Shown: positions 26,578 through 36,178 of the stretch, one piece after another | Position numbering within the stretch: position 1 is the first letter of the stretch | Layout of the letters: every line of letters starts with the position of its first letter | From: Vibrio coralliirubri | GTDB lineage: Bacteria > Pseudomonadota > Gammaproteobacteria > Enterobacterales > Vibrionaceae | Assembly (NCBI RefSeq): GCF_024347375.1 | Contig: NZ_AP025471.1 | Location: 1,860,001 to 1,924,000, forward strand | Direction of reading: 5' to 3' | DNA: 64,000 nucleotides | Notes under the pieces: generated by a model | Databases searched by the model: none | What the model saw: only the letters and a program-made list of their open reading frames with translations | What the model was told of the DNA's origin: nothing | Made by a program: the position numbers and the translations under genes

Positions 26578-26750
26578 TCTGTTGGTGTTTTTTGATGTTG
26601 ATTTTGTTGATTAAGAACGATGAACTGGTCTTTGGATACAAGCAAAATTAGTACAGTGGTTTGACCCCTAGGGTATTCAACCAATTACTAAAGAGAATAT
26701 TTTGCAGATGAGTATAATGGCGGCTTTCGATCTCAATATAGCCGTGTTTT

Positions 26751-27695
26751 ATGCTTGATAATCTTCGTATGGCCTTGAACGTATTGTTCGTGACCATCAA
26801 TACCGCAATGACTGCGTTTACCGTGAGCTTCTTTGGCCTCATCAAATTGATTCTGCCAATCTCTGTTGTACAGAAGTCGTGTACTCGTTTAGCTAACTTC
26901 ACATTTTGGTGCTGGGCTTCGCTCAACCTTTGGATGTTGAACGTGAACAATGACATCGAGTGGCAAGTGGAAGGCGGGGAAGATATCTCGACCAAACAGT
27001 GGTATTTGATGATGTCGAATCATCTGAGTTGGGCGGATATCGTGATTTTGTCTTCTATCTTGAAAGACAAGATGCCGATGACTAAGTTCTTCCTTAAGCA
27101 TGAACTGCTGTATGTCCCTTTTGTTGGGTTGGCATGTTGGGGGCTAGATATGCCCTTCATGAGACGTCACTCGCGTGAGTTTTTGCTGCGTAATCCCGAG
27201 CGTCGTAATGATGACTTCGATGCAATCAACAAAGCGTGTACTAAGTTCAAGCTAGCGCCGACAACCTTGGTTAACTTCGTTGAAGGGACGCGTGCCAATC
27301 ACGAGAAACTGGCGACCGCGAAAACACCTTACCGACACCTATTGAAGCCTAAAACTGGTGGTGTAGCATTTGCATTATCGGCAATGGGACCAATCTTAGA
27401 TGGCATTGTTGATGTCACTCTGGCTTATCCAGAAAACCAGACTTCTCCGTTTGAAGACATGCTAAAAGGCAAAATGACCAAGGTCGTGGTGCGTATTAAA
27501 CTGCATCCGATGGACGAGAACGTAAACGGTAATTACTTTGAAGATAAAGCGTTTAAGCGCCGTTTCCACAGTTGGTTGAATAACACGTGGAAAGAGAAAG
27601 ACGCCTATCTTGATACGGTTTATGGGGTTGAAACGCTTCGTGAGGCTGAAACGATTGATGGGCTTGATACGATTAATAAGAAGCAAGAGCAGTAA
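26751..27695 (+). CDS. Inner-membrane acyltransferase (PlsC superfamily, YihG-like)
   Basis: A 314-residue lysophosphatidic-acid-acyltransferase-type protein. An N-terminal membrane segment (VLFVTINTAMTAFTVSFFGL) precedes the catalytic H-x4-D box in SNHLSWADIV, followed by 'MPFMRRHSREF' and the substrate block NFVEGTR. The pattern is that of YihG, which acylates phospholipid precursors in E. coli and affects fatty-acid composition. It is monocistronic with a terminator just after it. Confidence 0.87.
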   Translation: MLDNLRMALNVLFVTINTAMTAFTVSFFGLIKLILPISVVQKSCTRLANFTFWCWASLNLWMLNVNNDIEWQVEGGEDISTKQWYLMMSNHLSWADIVILSSILKDKMPMTKFFLKHELLYVPFVGLACWGLDMPFMRRHSREFLLRNPERRNDDFDAINKACTKFKLAPTTLVNFVEGTRANHEKLATAKTPYRHLLKPKTGGVAFALSAMGPILDGIVDVTLAYPENQTSPFEDMLKGKMTKVVVRIKLHPMDENVNGNYFEDKAFKRRFHSWLNNTWKEKDAYLDTVYGVETLREAETIDGLDTINKKQEQ

Positions 27696-27718
27696 GATCA
27701 AACCAAACAGATAGCATC

Positions 27719-27756
27719 AAAAAAGCCGATAGTTCATTGAACTGTCGGCTTTTTTA
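27719..27756 (+). terminator. Intrinsic terminator of the acyltransferase gene
   Basis: AAAAAGCCGAtAGTTCA / TGAACTgTCGGCTTTTTT, a long stem with a T-run on both strands; it may also end transcripts from the other side. Confidence 0.85.
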
Positions 27757-27847
27757 TTGAATTGGTTTTATCGGCTTTGAACCGTGAAGTTAGTACTTAC
27801 TATGTTTTTAACTCTTTAAAGCGAAGACACTCAAAGAGAATACAAAG

Positions 27848-28570
27848 TTAAATTGCTTGATAAGCCTCGATGATGTGTTTCACTTGGCTCAGTTTGCCTT
27901 GCTTCTCTTGTCCTTGATGAATGCGCACGTAGTGCTGCAATGTTTTGGCTTTGTATTGCTGTGATACCTTCACTTGTTCATCACAGCTTGGTGTCCAGAT
28001 CTTGTCACCGACGTTTGATATCTCGCTAATGGTTTGGCTCTTTTCTGCCTCGCCTTGGTTATTGCTCACCAATAAAATCTCGTAATAACGACGGTTCTCT
28101 TCAATCAACATTTCATCAATAAGACCAAAATTGAGCGCCTTTAAATGGCTTCTCAACTCGAATTGCTGATGCACCGGACAAAGCAAGAAATCGATCGCTT
28201 TGTCTGGGTGTTTACGATGAATATCATCGACGAGCTTTTGAGTAAGATCGCCACCGACGCCTGCAATAATCACCAGGTGTTTGCCAGTATGTTTCTCAAG
28301 CGGGATAGCTGCGACATCCATGCAGTAGACTTGCCATTGGCTGGTAACCGTTTGTTCGGCTTTAGTACTTTGTGGAAAGTAGCGCGCTAGCTTTCCTTCA
28401 AGCTCACTCATCAAAGACGGGACAATATCGACAAAGTGAATCTGAGGCGCTTTATTATCCGACAACAGTTGAACACCCAAAAAGCCATGATCACAGCAAC
28501 AGTCCCAAATATGTTGGTAGTCATTGCTGACAAGGGAGTGGAGAGTTTGCAGTCGGTTACTTAGCTTCAT
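27848..28570 (-). CDS. TrmK-family tRNA (adenine-N1)-methyltransferase
   Basis: A 240-residue SAM-dependent methyltransferase. The AdoMet motif is 'IWDCCCDHGFLGVQLL', then 'IHFVDIVPSLM' and 'LVIIAGVGGDL', the set found in TrmK/COG2384, which makes m1A22 in tRNA in Bacillus. The C-terminal third is more variable and holds a probable coiled coil. tRNA target is inferred from family. It is monocistronic; no partner genes. Confidence 0.78.
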   Translation of the reverse strand: MKLSNRLQTLHSLVSNDYQHIWDCCCDHGFLGVQLLSDNKAPQIHFVDIVPSLMSELEGKLARYFPQSTKAEQTVTSQWQVYCMDVAAIPLEKHTGKHLVIIAGVGGDLTQKLVDDIHRKHPDKAIDFLLCPVHQQFELRSHLKALNFGLIDEMLIEENRRYYEILLVSNNQGEAEKSQTISEISNVGDKIWTPSCDEQVKVSQQYKAKTLQHYVRIHQGQEKQGKLSQVKHIIEAYQAI

Positions 28571-28640
28571 AAGGTTCGTGTCGTTAGAAAAGGGATGTTG
28601 TATTATCGAAGGCGCATTGTAATGACTTTCTAGAAAAACA

Positions 28641-28673
28641 AAAGCACCTAGGGTGTGAATCCTAGGTGCTTTG
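28641..28673 (-). terminator. Intrinsic terminator of the GGDEF gene
   Basis: AAAGCACCTAGG / CCTAGGTGCTTT with an 8-base loop; on the minus strand it is followed by TTGTTTTT. Confidence 0.8.
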
Positions 28674-28701
28674 TAGTGGCTACAGAAATGTAGGTATAGG
28701 T

Positions 28702-30507
28702 TTACGATGCTTTGGCAACGGCTCTGATATGGCCTTCCACTCGGTTCTTACCAAGCTGTTGCGCTATAAGCTTTGCCTGTTCCGCCAGCGCTAAAGCTGA
28801 GTCTGTTTCGCCTTCTATTTGCGAGTATCCCACGCTAACCCCTAGTGATAAGGTGATATCTGGAGTGACGATGGTTTTCTCCGCGATTCCGACTCTGCAC
28901 TGGTCTAGCTGGAATTTTGCATCTTTTACATCATTGGCTTTGAACAATACGGCGAACTCCTTTCCTCCAACACGCGCCAAGCAAAGGCCTTTTGGTTTAG
29001 GGAAGTAATAGCGTATCGATTCTGCAGTCAGCTTGATCATCTTGTCACCGACTGCTTCACCGTAGGCACGGTTTACGTGGTCGAAGTTATCGATATCAAG
29101 CAGTGCGACATAGGTATCGGGCTCGCTCACGTAGTTTTCGATGGCGATACTGAAACTGCTCTTATTGTCTAACTGCGTCATCAGGTCTTTGCTACTTAAT
29201 TGATGTTGAAGCAGTAAGTTAGACAAAGAGACCTCAGTGTAATCACGGATCATTCGCAGAATACTCTGGCTGATCGGTAAGTTTGCGTTTACGTACAACA
29301 CTGCGATCAACTGCTTACGAGAGTGCAAAGGAATACAGTAATGACGTTGGTGTATTTTGAGTTTACACGCCAGTGGATCGGCGTACTTGCCACTTCGGTA
29401 AGCCATGGTGTCCGGTGTAAATCGCTCTGCAAGGGCTTTGTCACAATGTACCGTTGACTTGTTTCCGTGATAGTCGATGGTACTGAATGAGTGGTTCTCA
29501 GGCTGATAGAGACAGAATTGAATGCCTTTTTGGTAGGTAAAGCTATCCAGTATGGATTTTAACTCTCGCTTAAAGCTTACAAGGTCATCGACTTTATTCA
29601 GCTGTGACAAGGACACGTTCAAACGATAAGCCAAATAGTTTGCGCCAATCCACAATAGAAGCAGTGAACCAAGTACCAAGCCAGTTAGCGTAAATTGGTG
29701 TGAGCTGGTTAAGATGTCGTGGCGATCGGTGCCTGCGATGAATACCCAGTTCAAGCTGTTGTCAGCGTCAAACACCGATATTTTGAAGTTATCTTGATAG
29801 TAGTATTCGTGCTTACCAACGGTTTCACCTTGTGAGAGTTGATGGCTGATACCTGCGTGATAGCTGACTGATTTAGTTCCGATACGTTTTGGATCTGGGT
29901 GGAAGACCAGTCGTTCTGTTGCTCGGTCAACCACAAACACATAGCCATGATTAAGCGTTTTTAAGTCTCTTAATCCTTGAGTGGTGTGTAGAAGGTCAAA
30001 CTCAATCCATATTTCTTCATTCAATTTTTCCGCCGTGTGTTTAACTGCGAATACCCAACGACCATCTGCTTTTTGGTAAATCGAAGAGATGTAGAAATCT
30101 TCAACAACACTGTCTATTGAGTTCCATTTTATGGCGTCGATTTGTTCATGGGAAAGAGGTAATCCACGACTTGATATATATTGTTGGGATTGTGGTTGGT
30201 ATCGAACGATATCGGAGAAGTTTGGCGTTCTTTTTAGAATATTATCACTCAATTCTCTGAATTTTTTGTCACCGATTGGTGCCGCTTTAGGTAAGCCTAG
30301 ACTGGTTTCTAAAAAATAGAGTTTGCCGAATGTGGCTTCGATGTTGGAACGAATGGTAGAGCTTGCGATACGAATGTTTGATGATGATTGTTCTGTTGCT
30401 GCTGTTTCTACTTTTTCAAGCTGAGCCACAGCAAGATAGAGCATCCCTCCAGTTAATAAAATAATGTATGGTTTAAAAAGCCGAATTAATGTTTTAGGTA
30501 AAGCCAT
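28702..30507 (-). CDS. Membrane sensor protein with degenerate GGDEF domain
   Basis: About 601 residues: TM helix near 10-30, a periplasmic Cache-like sensor region ('VFVVDRATERLVFHPDPKRIG'), a second TM ('FTLTGLVLGSLLLLWIGANY'), a GAF-like middle and a C-terminal GGDEF domain. The signature is RVGGKEF instead of GG(D/E)EF, and the nucleotide-binding stretch reads DIDNFDHVNRAYGEAVGD, lacking the usual FK and ND residues. It is therefore probably not an active diguanylate cyclase. I choose ATG 30507 over TTG 30549. Confidence 0.85.
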   Translation of the reverse strand: MALPKTLIRLFKPYIILLTGGMLYLAVAQLEKVETAATEQSSSNIRIASSTIRSNIEATFGKLYFLETSLGLPKAAPIGDKKFRELSDNILKRTPNFSDIVRYQPQSQQYISSRGLPLSHEQIDAIKWNSIDSVVEDFYISSIYQKADGRWVFAVKHTAEKLNEEIWIEFDLLHTTQGLRDLKTLNHGYVFVVDRATERLVFHPDPKRIGTKSVSYHAGISHQLSQGETVGKHEYYYQDNFKISVFDADNSLNWVFIAGTDRHDILTSSHQFTLTGLVLGSLLLLWIGANYLAYRLNVSLSQLNKVDDLVSFKRELKSILDSFTYQKGIQFCLYQPENHSFSTIDYHGNKSTVHCDKALAERFTPDTMAYRSGKYADPLACKLKIHQRHYCIPLHSRKQLIAVLYVNANLPISQSILRMIRDYTEVSLSNLLLQHQLSSKDLMTQLDNKSSFSIAIENYVSEPDTYVALLDIDNFDHVNRAYGEAVGDKMIKLTAESIRYYFPKPKGLCLARVGGKEFAVLFKANDVKDAKFQLDQCRVGIAEKTIVTPDITLSLGVSVGYSQIEGETDSALALAEQAKLIAQQLGKNRVEGHIRAVAKAS

Positions 30508-30630
30508 GATATCCAAAGACGTTATAGATTCATTTTTATAGTACGGCAATACTAAACAGTTTCATTAACCACATCAATGCAAATGATTCCATATGGATAA
30601 ATGAGTTTTGTGATATTCAGCTAACAAAAA

Positions 30631-30654
30631 AGCCAGCTATAAATATAACTGGCT
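30631..30654 (-). terminator. Intrinsic terminator of glgX
   Basis: AGCCAG...CTGGCT stem; on the minus strand it is followed by TTTTTTG. Confidence 0.75.
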
Positions 30655-30675
30655 TCTATGGTTTTCGGTGTTTTA

Positions 30676-32670
30676 TTAAGCTGACTTAGCTTTTGCTTTA
30701 ATCAAATCAGCCTTATCTGGCGAGTAGTGCAAAATTGCCATCGAAGTTGGCGACAACAACATTTCACCTTCTGCATGACCTGGTTTGACGTTTCGCGAGT
30801 TGGTATCACAGATGGTTACCCAGTTTTGTTCACGATCATTCGGTAACGAGAAACGTGCTGGCGCATTGGTTTGGTTGATCAGATAAATCAACTCGTCGCC
30901 ATTTTTACCAATACCTAAATGCAAAGCTACTGAGCTTAAGCGGTTCCAATCATCGTGTTCCATAAGTGTGCCATCGACACGGCTCCAGAAGATGCGGTTC
31001 GAGTTACGCTTTTCGCCACTGAATGCCTTAATAAAAGGCACCATGTATTGCTGACGAGCAGAGATCATTTCAGATAACCAAGTCTTGAAGTAAGTCTTTC
31101 GCTCTGAATCTTCCCAGTTAAGCCAGCTGGTCACGCCATCTTGGCAGTAAGCGTTATTGTTACCTTTTTGAGTATGAGATAACACATCGGCCGTCAAAAT
31201 ATGAGGAATACCAAAAGCAAACAGCAGGCTCGCCATGAAGTTTCGTTTCTGCTTTTCACGTGTCGCGATAACTAACAGGTTTTCGGTTTCACCTTCAACA
31301 CCGTAGTTTTCAGAACGGTTGTCACCGTGTCCATCGCGGTTGTTCTCACCATTTTCTTCGTTGTGCTTATGCTTGTAAGAAACAAGATCCTGCATGGTGA
31401 AGCCATCGTGATAAGTGATGTAGTTGACGGTTAATTTGTACGGCCAATGCGCTGCACTGTAGATATCGCGTGACCCCATCAAACGGGTTGCAAACTCTTT
31501 TAGGTAGCCTTGATCACCACGCCAGAAGCTACGAGTAATGTCTCGTAGTTTGTCGTTACACTCATTCCAGCCTAGCGGGAAATTACCCACTTGGTAGCCA
31601 TTCGGACCGATGTCCCAAGGTTCTGCAATGAGCTTGGTTTCTTTAAGTACAGGGTCTTGAGCCACAGCTTTAAAGAATGCAGCCTCAGGGTTGTAGTTAT
31701 CACCCTCGCGTCCTAGCGTTGCTGCTAGGTCAAAGCGGAAGCCGTCGACTTGGAACTCACTTACCCAATAGCGAAGCGTATCCATCACTAAGTTAAGTGC
31801 TGGCTGGTGGGTGAGATCAACGGTGTTACCACAACCCGTAAAGTTCGCGTAATGACAGCCATGTTTAATGTAGTAGCGGCTATCTAGCGCTTTGAGGTTG
31901 AAGGTTGTACCACCTTCGCCACCTTCCGCCGTGTGGTTGTACACCACGTCTAGAATAACTTCGATGCCATTGCGGTGAAGTTCACGAATGGCGGTTTTGA
32001 GTTCATTAACAGCGTCTTTTTCTGCGTAGCGTGGGTCTGGCACCATGAACAAGTATGGGTTGTAACCCCAATAGTTCACTTTATCCATGTCCAAGAGATG
32101 AGGCTCATGCATGCACGCAGCAACGGGTAGAAGCTGTAGAGAGTTGATATTTTGTTGCTTGTAGAACGTAAGCATTTCAGGGCTGACTAATCCCAAGTAA
32201 CGGCCTTTAGTGTTGGTCTCTACTTCTGGATGAAGTTGAGATAAGCCTTTTACATGGGTTTCAAAAAGAACGGTCTCTTCACGGCTAATTCGCGGCTTTT
32301 CCACGTCTTGCCAATCGAAGGTGTCATCGACAACGACACACTTCGCCATCGCAAAGCTCTTCTCATTGCTATAGGGCGTGACGTAATCGAGCGGTTCGCT
32401 TATTGCTTTCGCGTACGGGTCTGAAAGTAGGATAGGGCCATTGTCTGTTTCTGCAATGAAGCCGTATTTTTGTCCCGCTTTAATACCATCAATAAAGACA
32501 TATCTGATATCAGCGTATTCATTTTCCAATTTATAAGTGGTGAATTCGTCATTCTCGTCAAAAAGAGCGAGGGAGAGTGATTTACAGTCAGGAGAATAAA
32601 TTGAAAAGTTGCAGCCAGTGTTACCTAGCGTTGCGCCTAGTGGATAAGGGCGAGCGAGCGTTCTAGTCAT
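30676..32670 (-). CDS. glgX: Glycogen debranching enzyme (GH13)
   Basis: A 664-residue GH13 isoamylase-type enzyme that hydrolyses alpha-1,6 branches of phosphorylase-trimmed glycogen or limit dextrins. An N-terminal CBM48-like domain ('PYPLGATLGNTGCNFSIYSP') is followed by the catalytic barrel with the four GH13 regions: DVVYNHTAEGG, GFRFDLAATLG (nucleophile Asp), AEPWDIG (acid Glu) and NYITYHDGF (Asp). No signal peptide, so cytosolic. It is divergent from lamB over a 434-bp region with CRP- and MalT-like sites and appears intact, unlike its neighbours. Confidence 0.93.
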   Translation of the reverse strand: MTRTLARPYPLGATLGNTGCNFSIYSPDCKSLSLALFDENDEFTTYKLENEYADIRYVFIDGIKAGQKYGFIAETDNGPILLSDPYAKAISEPLDYVTPYSNEKSFAMAKCVVVDDTFDWQDVEKPRISREETVLFETHVKGLSQLHPEVETNTKGRYLGLVSPEMLTFYKQQNINSLQLLPVAACMHEPHLLDMDKVNYWGYNPYLFMVPDPRYAEKDAVNELKTAIRELHRNGIEVILDVVYNHTAEGGEGGTTFNLKALDSRYYIKHGCHYANFTGCGNTVDLTHQPALNLVMDTLRYWVSEFQVDGFRFDLAATLGREGDNYNPEAAFFKAVAQDPVLKETKLIAEPWDIGPNGYQVGNFPLGWNECNDKLRDITRSFWRGDQGYLKEFATRLMGSRDIYSAAHWPYKLTVNYITYHDGFTMQDLVSYKHKHNEENGENNRDGHGDNRSENYGVEGETENLLVIATREKQKRNFMASLLFAFGIPHILTADVLSHTQKGNNNAYCQDGVTSWLNWEDSERKTYFKTWLSEMISARQQYMVPFIKAFSGEKRNSNRIFWSRVDGTLMEHDDWNRLSSVALHLGIGKNGDELIYLINQTNAPARFSLPNDREQNWVTICDTNSRNVKPGHAEGEMLLSPTSMAILHYSPDKADLIKAKAKSA

Positions 32671-32801
32671 TGCTTGATTTCTTGTTCGTTTATCGACATC
32701 AGTGAACTATAAGTAAAAAGCTTTGTCACAGTAAGGTCAAGCAACTTCACAGAATAATTATTGTTAAAAAAATAATTTACCGATTAGGTTCAAATTATAT
32801 A

Positions 32802-32817
32802 TTTGAACTAGATCTCA
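32802..32817. promoter_or_regulatory. Putative CRP site between glgX and lamB
   Basis: TTTGA-ACTAGA-TCTCA matches TGTGA-N6-TCACA at seven of ten arm positions with correct spacing. It sits 303 bp from the lamB start and 132 bp from the glgX start. Plausible because maltodextrin genes need CRP; not proven. Confidence 0.4.
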
Positions 32818-32895
32818 CTTAAGGTGAATAATTAGATCTGTGTGCTGTCTACTCCTCCTAGATTAAGTGATCTAACTCCTGTAAACACCGTTCTG

Positions 32896-32965
32896 TATAA
32901 TTTCTACTCCCTTCTCATCCCCCTTAATTTAGTTCAGGGCGGAGGAAGTCAAACTTGTCATCCCC
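32896..32965 (+). promoter_or_regulatory. lamB control region with MalT-like boxes
   Basis: TCTCATCCCC (32913-32922) and TGTCATCCCC (32956-32965) are the reverse complement of the MalT box GGGGATGAGG with one and two differences; a weaker ACTCCTCCTA lies at 32851-32860. A TATAAT is at 32896-32901 without a good -35, but the two stronger boxes lie downstream of it, so the active promoter may be closer to lamB. MalT control is inferred from gene content. Confidence 0.5.
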
Positions 32966-33104
32966 TCTTAATATTGGCTCCGTTGAAACGAATCAGGGGA
33001 AACCCTAAACCTCTCTATCTTACGTCCACCATAACTGCCTTTGGTTGTCGCAAGAGAGCAAAAAGATAAAAATCTAAAATAAATCGTCCTTAATGGAGTT
33101 AAGA

Positions 33105-34451
33105 ATGAAAAAAGTAAGTTTGATTGCTGCAGCAGTGGCTTCGACATTGATGGCTGGTTCAGCTTTCGCTGCCGAAGTTGATTTTCATGGGTATATGCGC
33201 GCAGGCTTCGGTATGAATGCTGATGGTGGCTCGCAATATTGTTATGGTAATGGTGGCCCTACTACATTTGGGCATGCAGTTGGTCGTTTAGGCGATGAGT
33301 GTGATAACTATGCTGAACTTTCTCTAGGCGTAAACAAGATTTGGGAAAGTTCAGATGGCGATGCATTCAATATCCATACTCTAATGGCATTTGGCACGTA
33401 TGAGAATGGTGGCTTAGATGGACGTGGTAATTCGTTCCAAAGTATCGGTACAGATCCTGATGACCCATGGTCTGGTGAGAGAGCTTCGTTCCGTGAAGCT
33501 TGGGCTGACTACACTATGGCAAACGGCATGAGCATTTGGGCTGGTGAACGTTATTACGGACGTAAAGATGTTCATATTATGGATATGTACTACGTAAATA
33601 ACTCTGGTGCTGGTGCCGGTGTTGAAAACATTGATTTGGGCTTTGCGAAGCTTCATGCTGCAGTTGTTCAGCATAAATGGAAGGCTCCATTACTAACTGC
33701 AGATGATCCATCGACACCTGAAGATGAAAGACAGCCACTTGAGGGTACACAAGTTTACTCAACTGCTAATTCAATCGACCTTCGCTTGACAGGTATTGAA
33801 ACAAATGACAAGGGTAGTATGGAGTTCATTTTAATGGCTGCAGACCCTTCTCATACAGATGTACAAAGTGATGCAATTGACGGCGGTATTGGTAATGCAG
33901 GTGATTATGGTCTAGATAAAGCAGGCTTTTTCCTTACAGCTGAACACACTCAAGGCCATAGCATGGGCTTTAACAAAGCTGTTATTCAGTATGCAACTGA
34001 AGGTTATGCTTGGGCTGGTTTCGTAGGTAACCACGCAGGTGATTCGTACAACATGGAATTAGGTCAGGAAGGACGAGAGTCTTTACGTCTAATCGATTGG
34101 GGTGTAATCGAAGCTGAAAAATGGAATCTTGGTTACTCGTTCGTTTATGCTCAGTTGTTGGATGACGGCAATGGCAACAGTGATGGCAAAGCTATGAGTG
34201 TTGTTCTTCGTCCGGGCTACAAATGGTCTGAAACAATGAGCACTATTCTAGAGCTTGGCTATCACCAAGATGAATACCCTTGGGCTGATAAAGAAGACTT
34301 AACGAAAGTTACAATTGCTCAACAATGGCAAGCCGGTTCAAATTTCTGGGCTCGACCTGCAATTCGAGTATTTGCATCTAGTTACAGTGGCGACAAAGCT
34401 GTTGATAACAATGACTTAATGTTCGGTGCACAAGTTGAAGCTTGGTGGTAA
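33105..34451 (+). CDS. lamB: Maltoporin
   Basis: Outer-membrane maltodextrin channel, 448 residues. Signal peptide KKVSLIAAAVASTLMAGSAFA, cleaved before AEVDFHGYMRAGFG. The 18-strand barrel pattern and LamB blocks 'RLGDECDNYAELSLG', 'SFREAWADYTMANGMSIWAG' and 'RYYGRKDVHIMDMYY' are clear; it ends in the aromatic VEAWW needed for barrel assembly. ATG 33105 is chosen: GGAG lies six bases upstream and the signal peptide begins there. It is followed by malM after a stable hairpin. The gene is intact. Confidence 0.95.
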   Translation: MKKVSLIAAAVASTLMAGSAFAAEVDFHGYMRAGFGMNADGGSQYCYGNGGPTTFGHAVGRLGDECDNYAELSLGVNKIWESSDGDAFNIHTLMAFGTYENGGLDGRGNSFQSIGTDPDDPWSGERASFREAWADYTMANGMSIWAGERYYGRKDVHIMDMYYVNNSGAGAGVENIDLGFAKLHAAVVQHKWKAPLLTADDPSTPEDERQPLEGTQVYSTANSIDLRLTGIETNDKGSMEFILMAADPSHTDVQSDAIDGGIGNAGDYGLDKAGFFLTAEHTQGHSMGFNKAVIQYATEGYAWAGFVGNHAGDSYNMELGQEGRESLRLIDWGVIEAEKWNLGYSFVYAQLLDDGNGNSDGKAMSVVLRPGYKWSETMSTILELGYHQDEYPWADKEDLTKVTIAQQWQAGSNFWARPAIRVFASSYSGDKAVDNNDLMFGAQVEAWW

Positions 34452-34476
34452 TCTAGCATTTAGTCATTAATAAAAA

Positions 34477-34506
34477 ACAGTAGCCAGCTTACAAGCTGGC
34501 TACTGT
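34477..34506 (+). terminator. Hairpin between lamB and malM
   Basis: ACAGTAGCCAGCTT-ACA-(A)AGCTGGCTACTGT is a long perfect stem but is not followed by a T-run. It probably limits read-through or protects the lamB end, lowering malM expression. Confidence 0.6.
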
Positions 34507-34524
34507 ATTACAAGGGATAAGTGA

Positions 34525-35139
34525 ATGAAAAAAATAGTATCGATTCTAATGGGGGCGACCGTTTTATTTGGTTGTGCGAGCCACCAAGATTTTTCTTCTT
34601 CGAGCTCGGAACAAGCAAGTATCTCTACGGTGGAGCAAATTAGTTGGAATCAAGTTGGCGTTCCATCAAGCTTTTCTATTCACTTTTCTGAAGATTCTCA
34701 GATTTTAAATAGCACAGACATAATGGGACCAGTGGCTGGTTTTTCTTTTGATGTTTCTGAGCCTCAGGTCATAATAGAACTTTCGGGCATGGTTAAACGC
34801 TTAGAAGTATTTTCTCCAAATTTAGCCATTTATGATCAAAATTTTAAATTATTGCGAAATTACGACTCATCCTTTTTTGATTATGATAAAAATGACTTTA
34901 TAAAGGGTGATGTTTTATTTGGTGAAGTTGAATTGAATCTACCGATGAGTACCACTCGTATTTATGGTGTTGTTTACACTACTAAACAAGATTTAACACA
35001 AACTACCCAGCTATTGCACCCGGCCAAAGCAATGGCTATTGCCAAGCGAAATGTTGTCCCTGCTATTGATGATCCTGAAGCGAAGCATGTTGACATTGGT
35101 GAAGTTAGAGTTGCTATAAAACGGGGCTTTGTTGCGTAA
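34525..35139 (+). pseudogene. malM: Maltose-locus lipoprotein MalM, 5' part, interrupted by IS
   Basis: The first ~200 codons of a MalM-type periplasmic protein. The N-terminus is a lipoprotein signal (KKIVSILMGATVLFGC, lipobox LFGC). The frame leaves the gene after VAIKR and runs five codons into the insertion sequence (GFVA, stop). The 3' part resumes at 36179. Joining the halves through the target duplication gives an unbroken protein of about 287 residues, close to E. coli MalM (306), so the insertion is the only lesion. MalM's role is poorly known; it belongs to the maltose regulon. Confidence 0.85.
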
Positions 35140-36178
35140 TTAAATTTAGAGATAGAGCCAACCCGTTTCGCTTGTTTCTTAGTCAATACGACAAGTTTCA
35201 GGCATACCTAACCCAGTAAGCTTGTTCAACGCTTTTATCATCGCGTAAGTTTCACCCACCTGGGCATTGTAATTTCTTAAGCTCAGTTTCCCTCCTAGCA
35301 ACTGTTTAACTCGATACATCGCTGTTTCTGAGAGTGAACGTTTGTGGTATCCATACCGCTCTTTCCAATACTTATTTGAGTCGTATAATTTCTGGCAACC
35401 CACGGCGAAATTTCGAGGGTGACCACGCTCCCAGAAGGCAGCCCCTTCTCTTGGGGGAATAAGCGCAATAGCTCCCTTAATCTTAATAGCAGCGTGACAC
35501 GCTCTCGTGTCGTAAGCGCCATCACCAGACACCTCAAGGATACTTCGGCGTGTTTGTTTCAGTAAGTTCGGGAGTACTTCTCCATCTGTAACCGTCGATA
35601 AACTTAGCTCGGCGGCAATGATCTCATGAGTGTTGGTATCGACTGCAATATGCAGCTTTCGCCAGACTCTACGCTTGCCATCCGTCCCATGTTTTTTGAC
35701 TTTCCATTCACCTTCGCCATAAACCTTAAGGCCAGTAGCATCAATGGCTAGGTGCTGTATCGCTCCTCTCGTTTTAGTCTTAAATGAAACCTCAACTTGC
35801 TTGGCTCTACGACTGATGCAGGTGTAATGCGGACAACTTAACGGTACATGGGCTAACCTAAATATCGAGTCGATAAATCCTTGCAGCGCTCTCAATGGCA
35901 TAGAAAAAACTCGTTTGACCATGAGTGCTGTCGTGATAGCTAAATCACTGAACCGACGCGGCCTACCGCGCTTATTCTGTTTGCTTTGCGCCCATCCGCT
36001 TATTGCTTCTTCATCAATCCAAAAAGTCAGAGAACCACGGTTAATGAGTGATCGGTTGTATTGCTTCCAGTTGGTTGTTTTATAACGAGGCTTAGGCATA
36101 GGACTACGAGATAGAGTGGAGGTAGCTGATCAGATCGTAGGTTCTTGATTTAGTTCCATTGAATTACGCAACAAAGCC
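35125..36178 (-). mobile_element. IS5-family (IS903-group) insertion sequence, copy 1
   Basis: 1054 bp. The ends GGCTTTGTTGCGTAATT and AATTACGCAACAAAGCC are inverted repeats like those of IS903. Flanks are ATAAAACGG (35116-35124) and ATAAAACGT (36179-36187), a 9-bp target duplication differing in the last base. It encodes one DDE transposase on the minus strand. It is the same length as copy 2 and encodes an identical protein, so both are recent. Confidence 0.93.
35179..36099 (-). CDS. IS903-group DDE transposase (copy 1)
   Basis: A 306-residue transposase. DDE residues lie in HLAIDATGLKVYG (D), EVSGDGAYDTRACH (D) and the R-x3-E-x6-K type signature in RSLSETAMYRVKQLLGG (E). The N-terminus 'KPRYKTTNWKQYNRSLINRG' is typical of the IS5/IS903 group. 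Full length, no frameshift, so it should be active. It reads opposite to the interrupted malM. Confidence 0.94.
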   Translation of the reverse strand: MPKPRYKTTNWKQYNRSLINRGSLTFWIDEEAISGWAQSKQNKRGRPRRFSDLAITTALMVKRVFSMPLRALQGFIDSIFRLAHVPLSCPHYTCISRRAKQVEVSFKTKTRGAIQHLAIDATGLKVYGEGEWKVKKHGTDGKRRVWRKLHIAVDTNTHEIIAAELSLSTVTDGEVLPNLLKQTRRSILEVSGDGAYDTRACHAAIKIKGAIALIPPREGAAFWERGHPRNFAVGCQKLYDSNKYWKERYGYHKRSLSETAMYRVKQLLGGKLSLRNYNAQVGETYAMIKALNKLTGLGMPETCRID

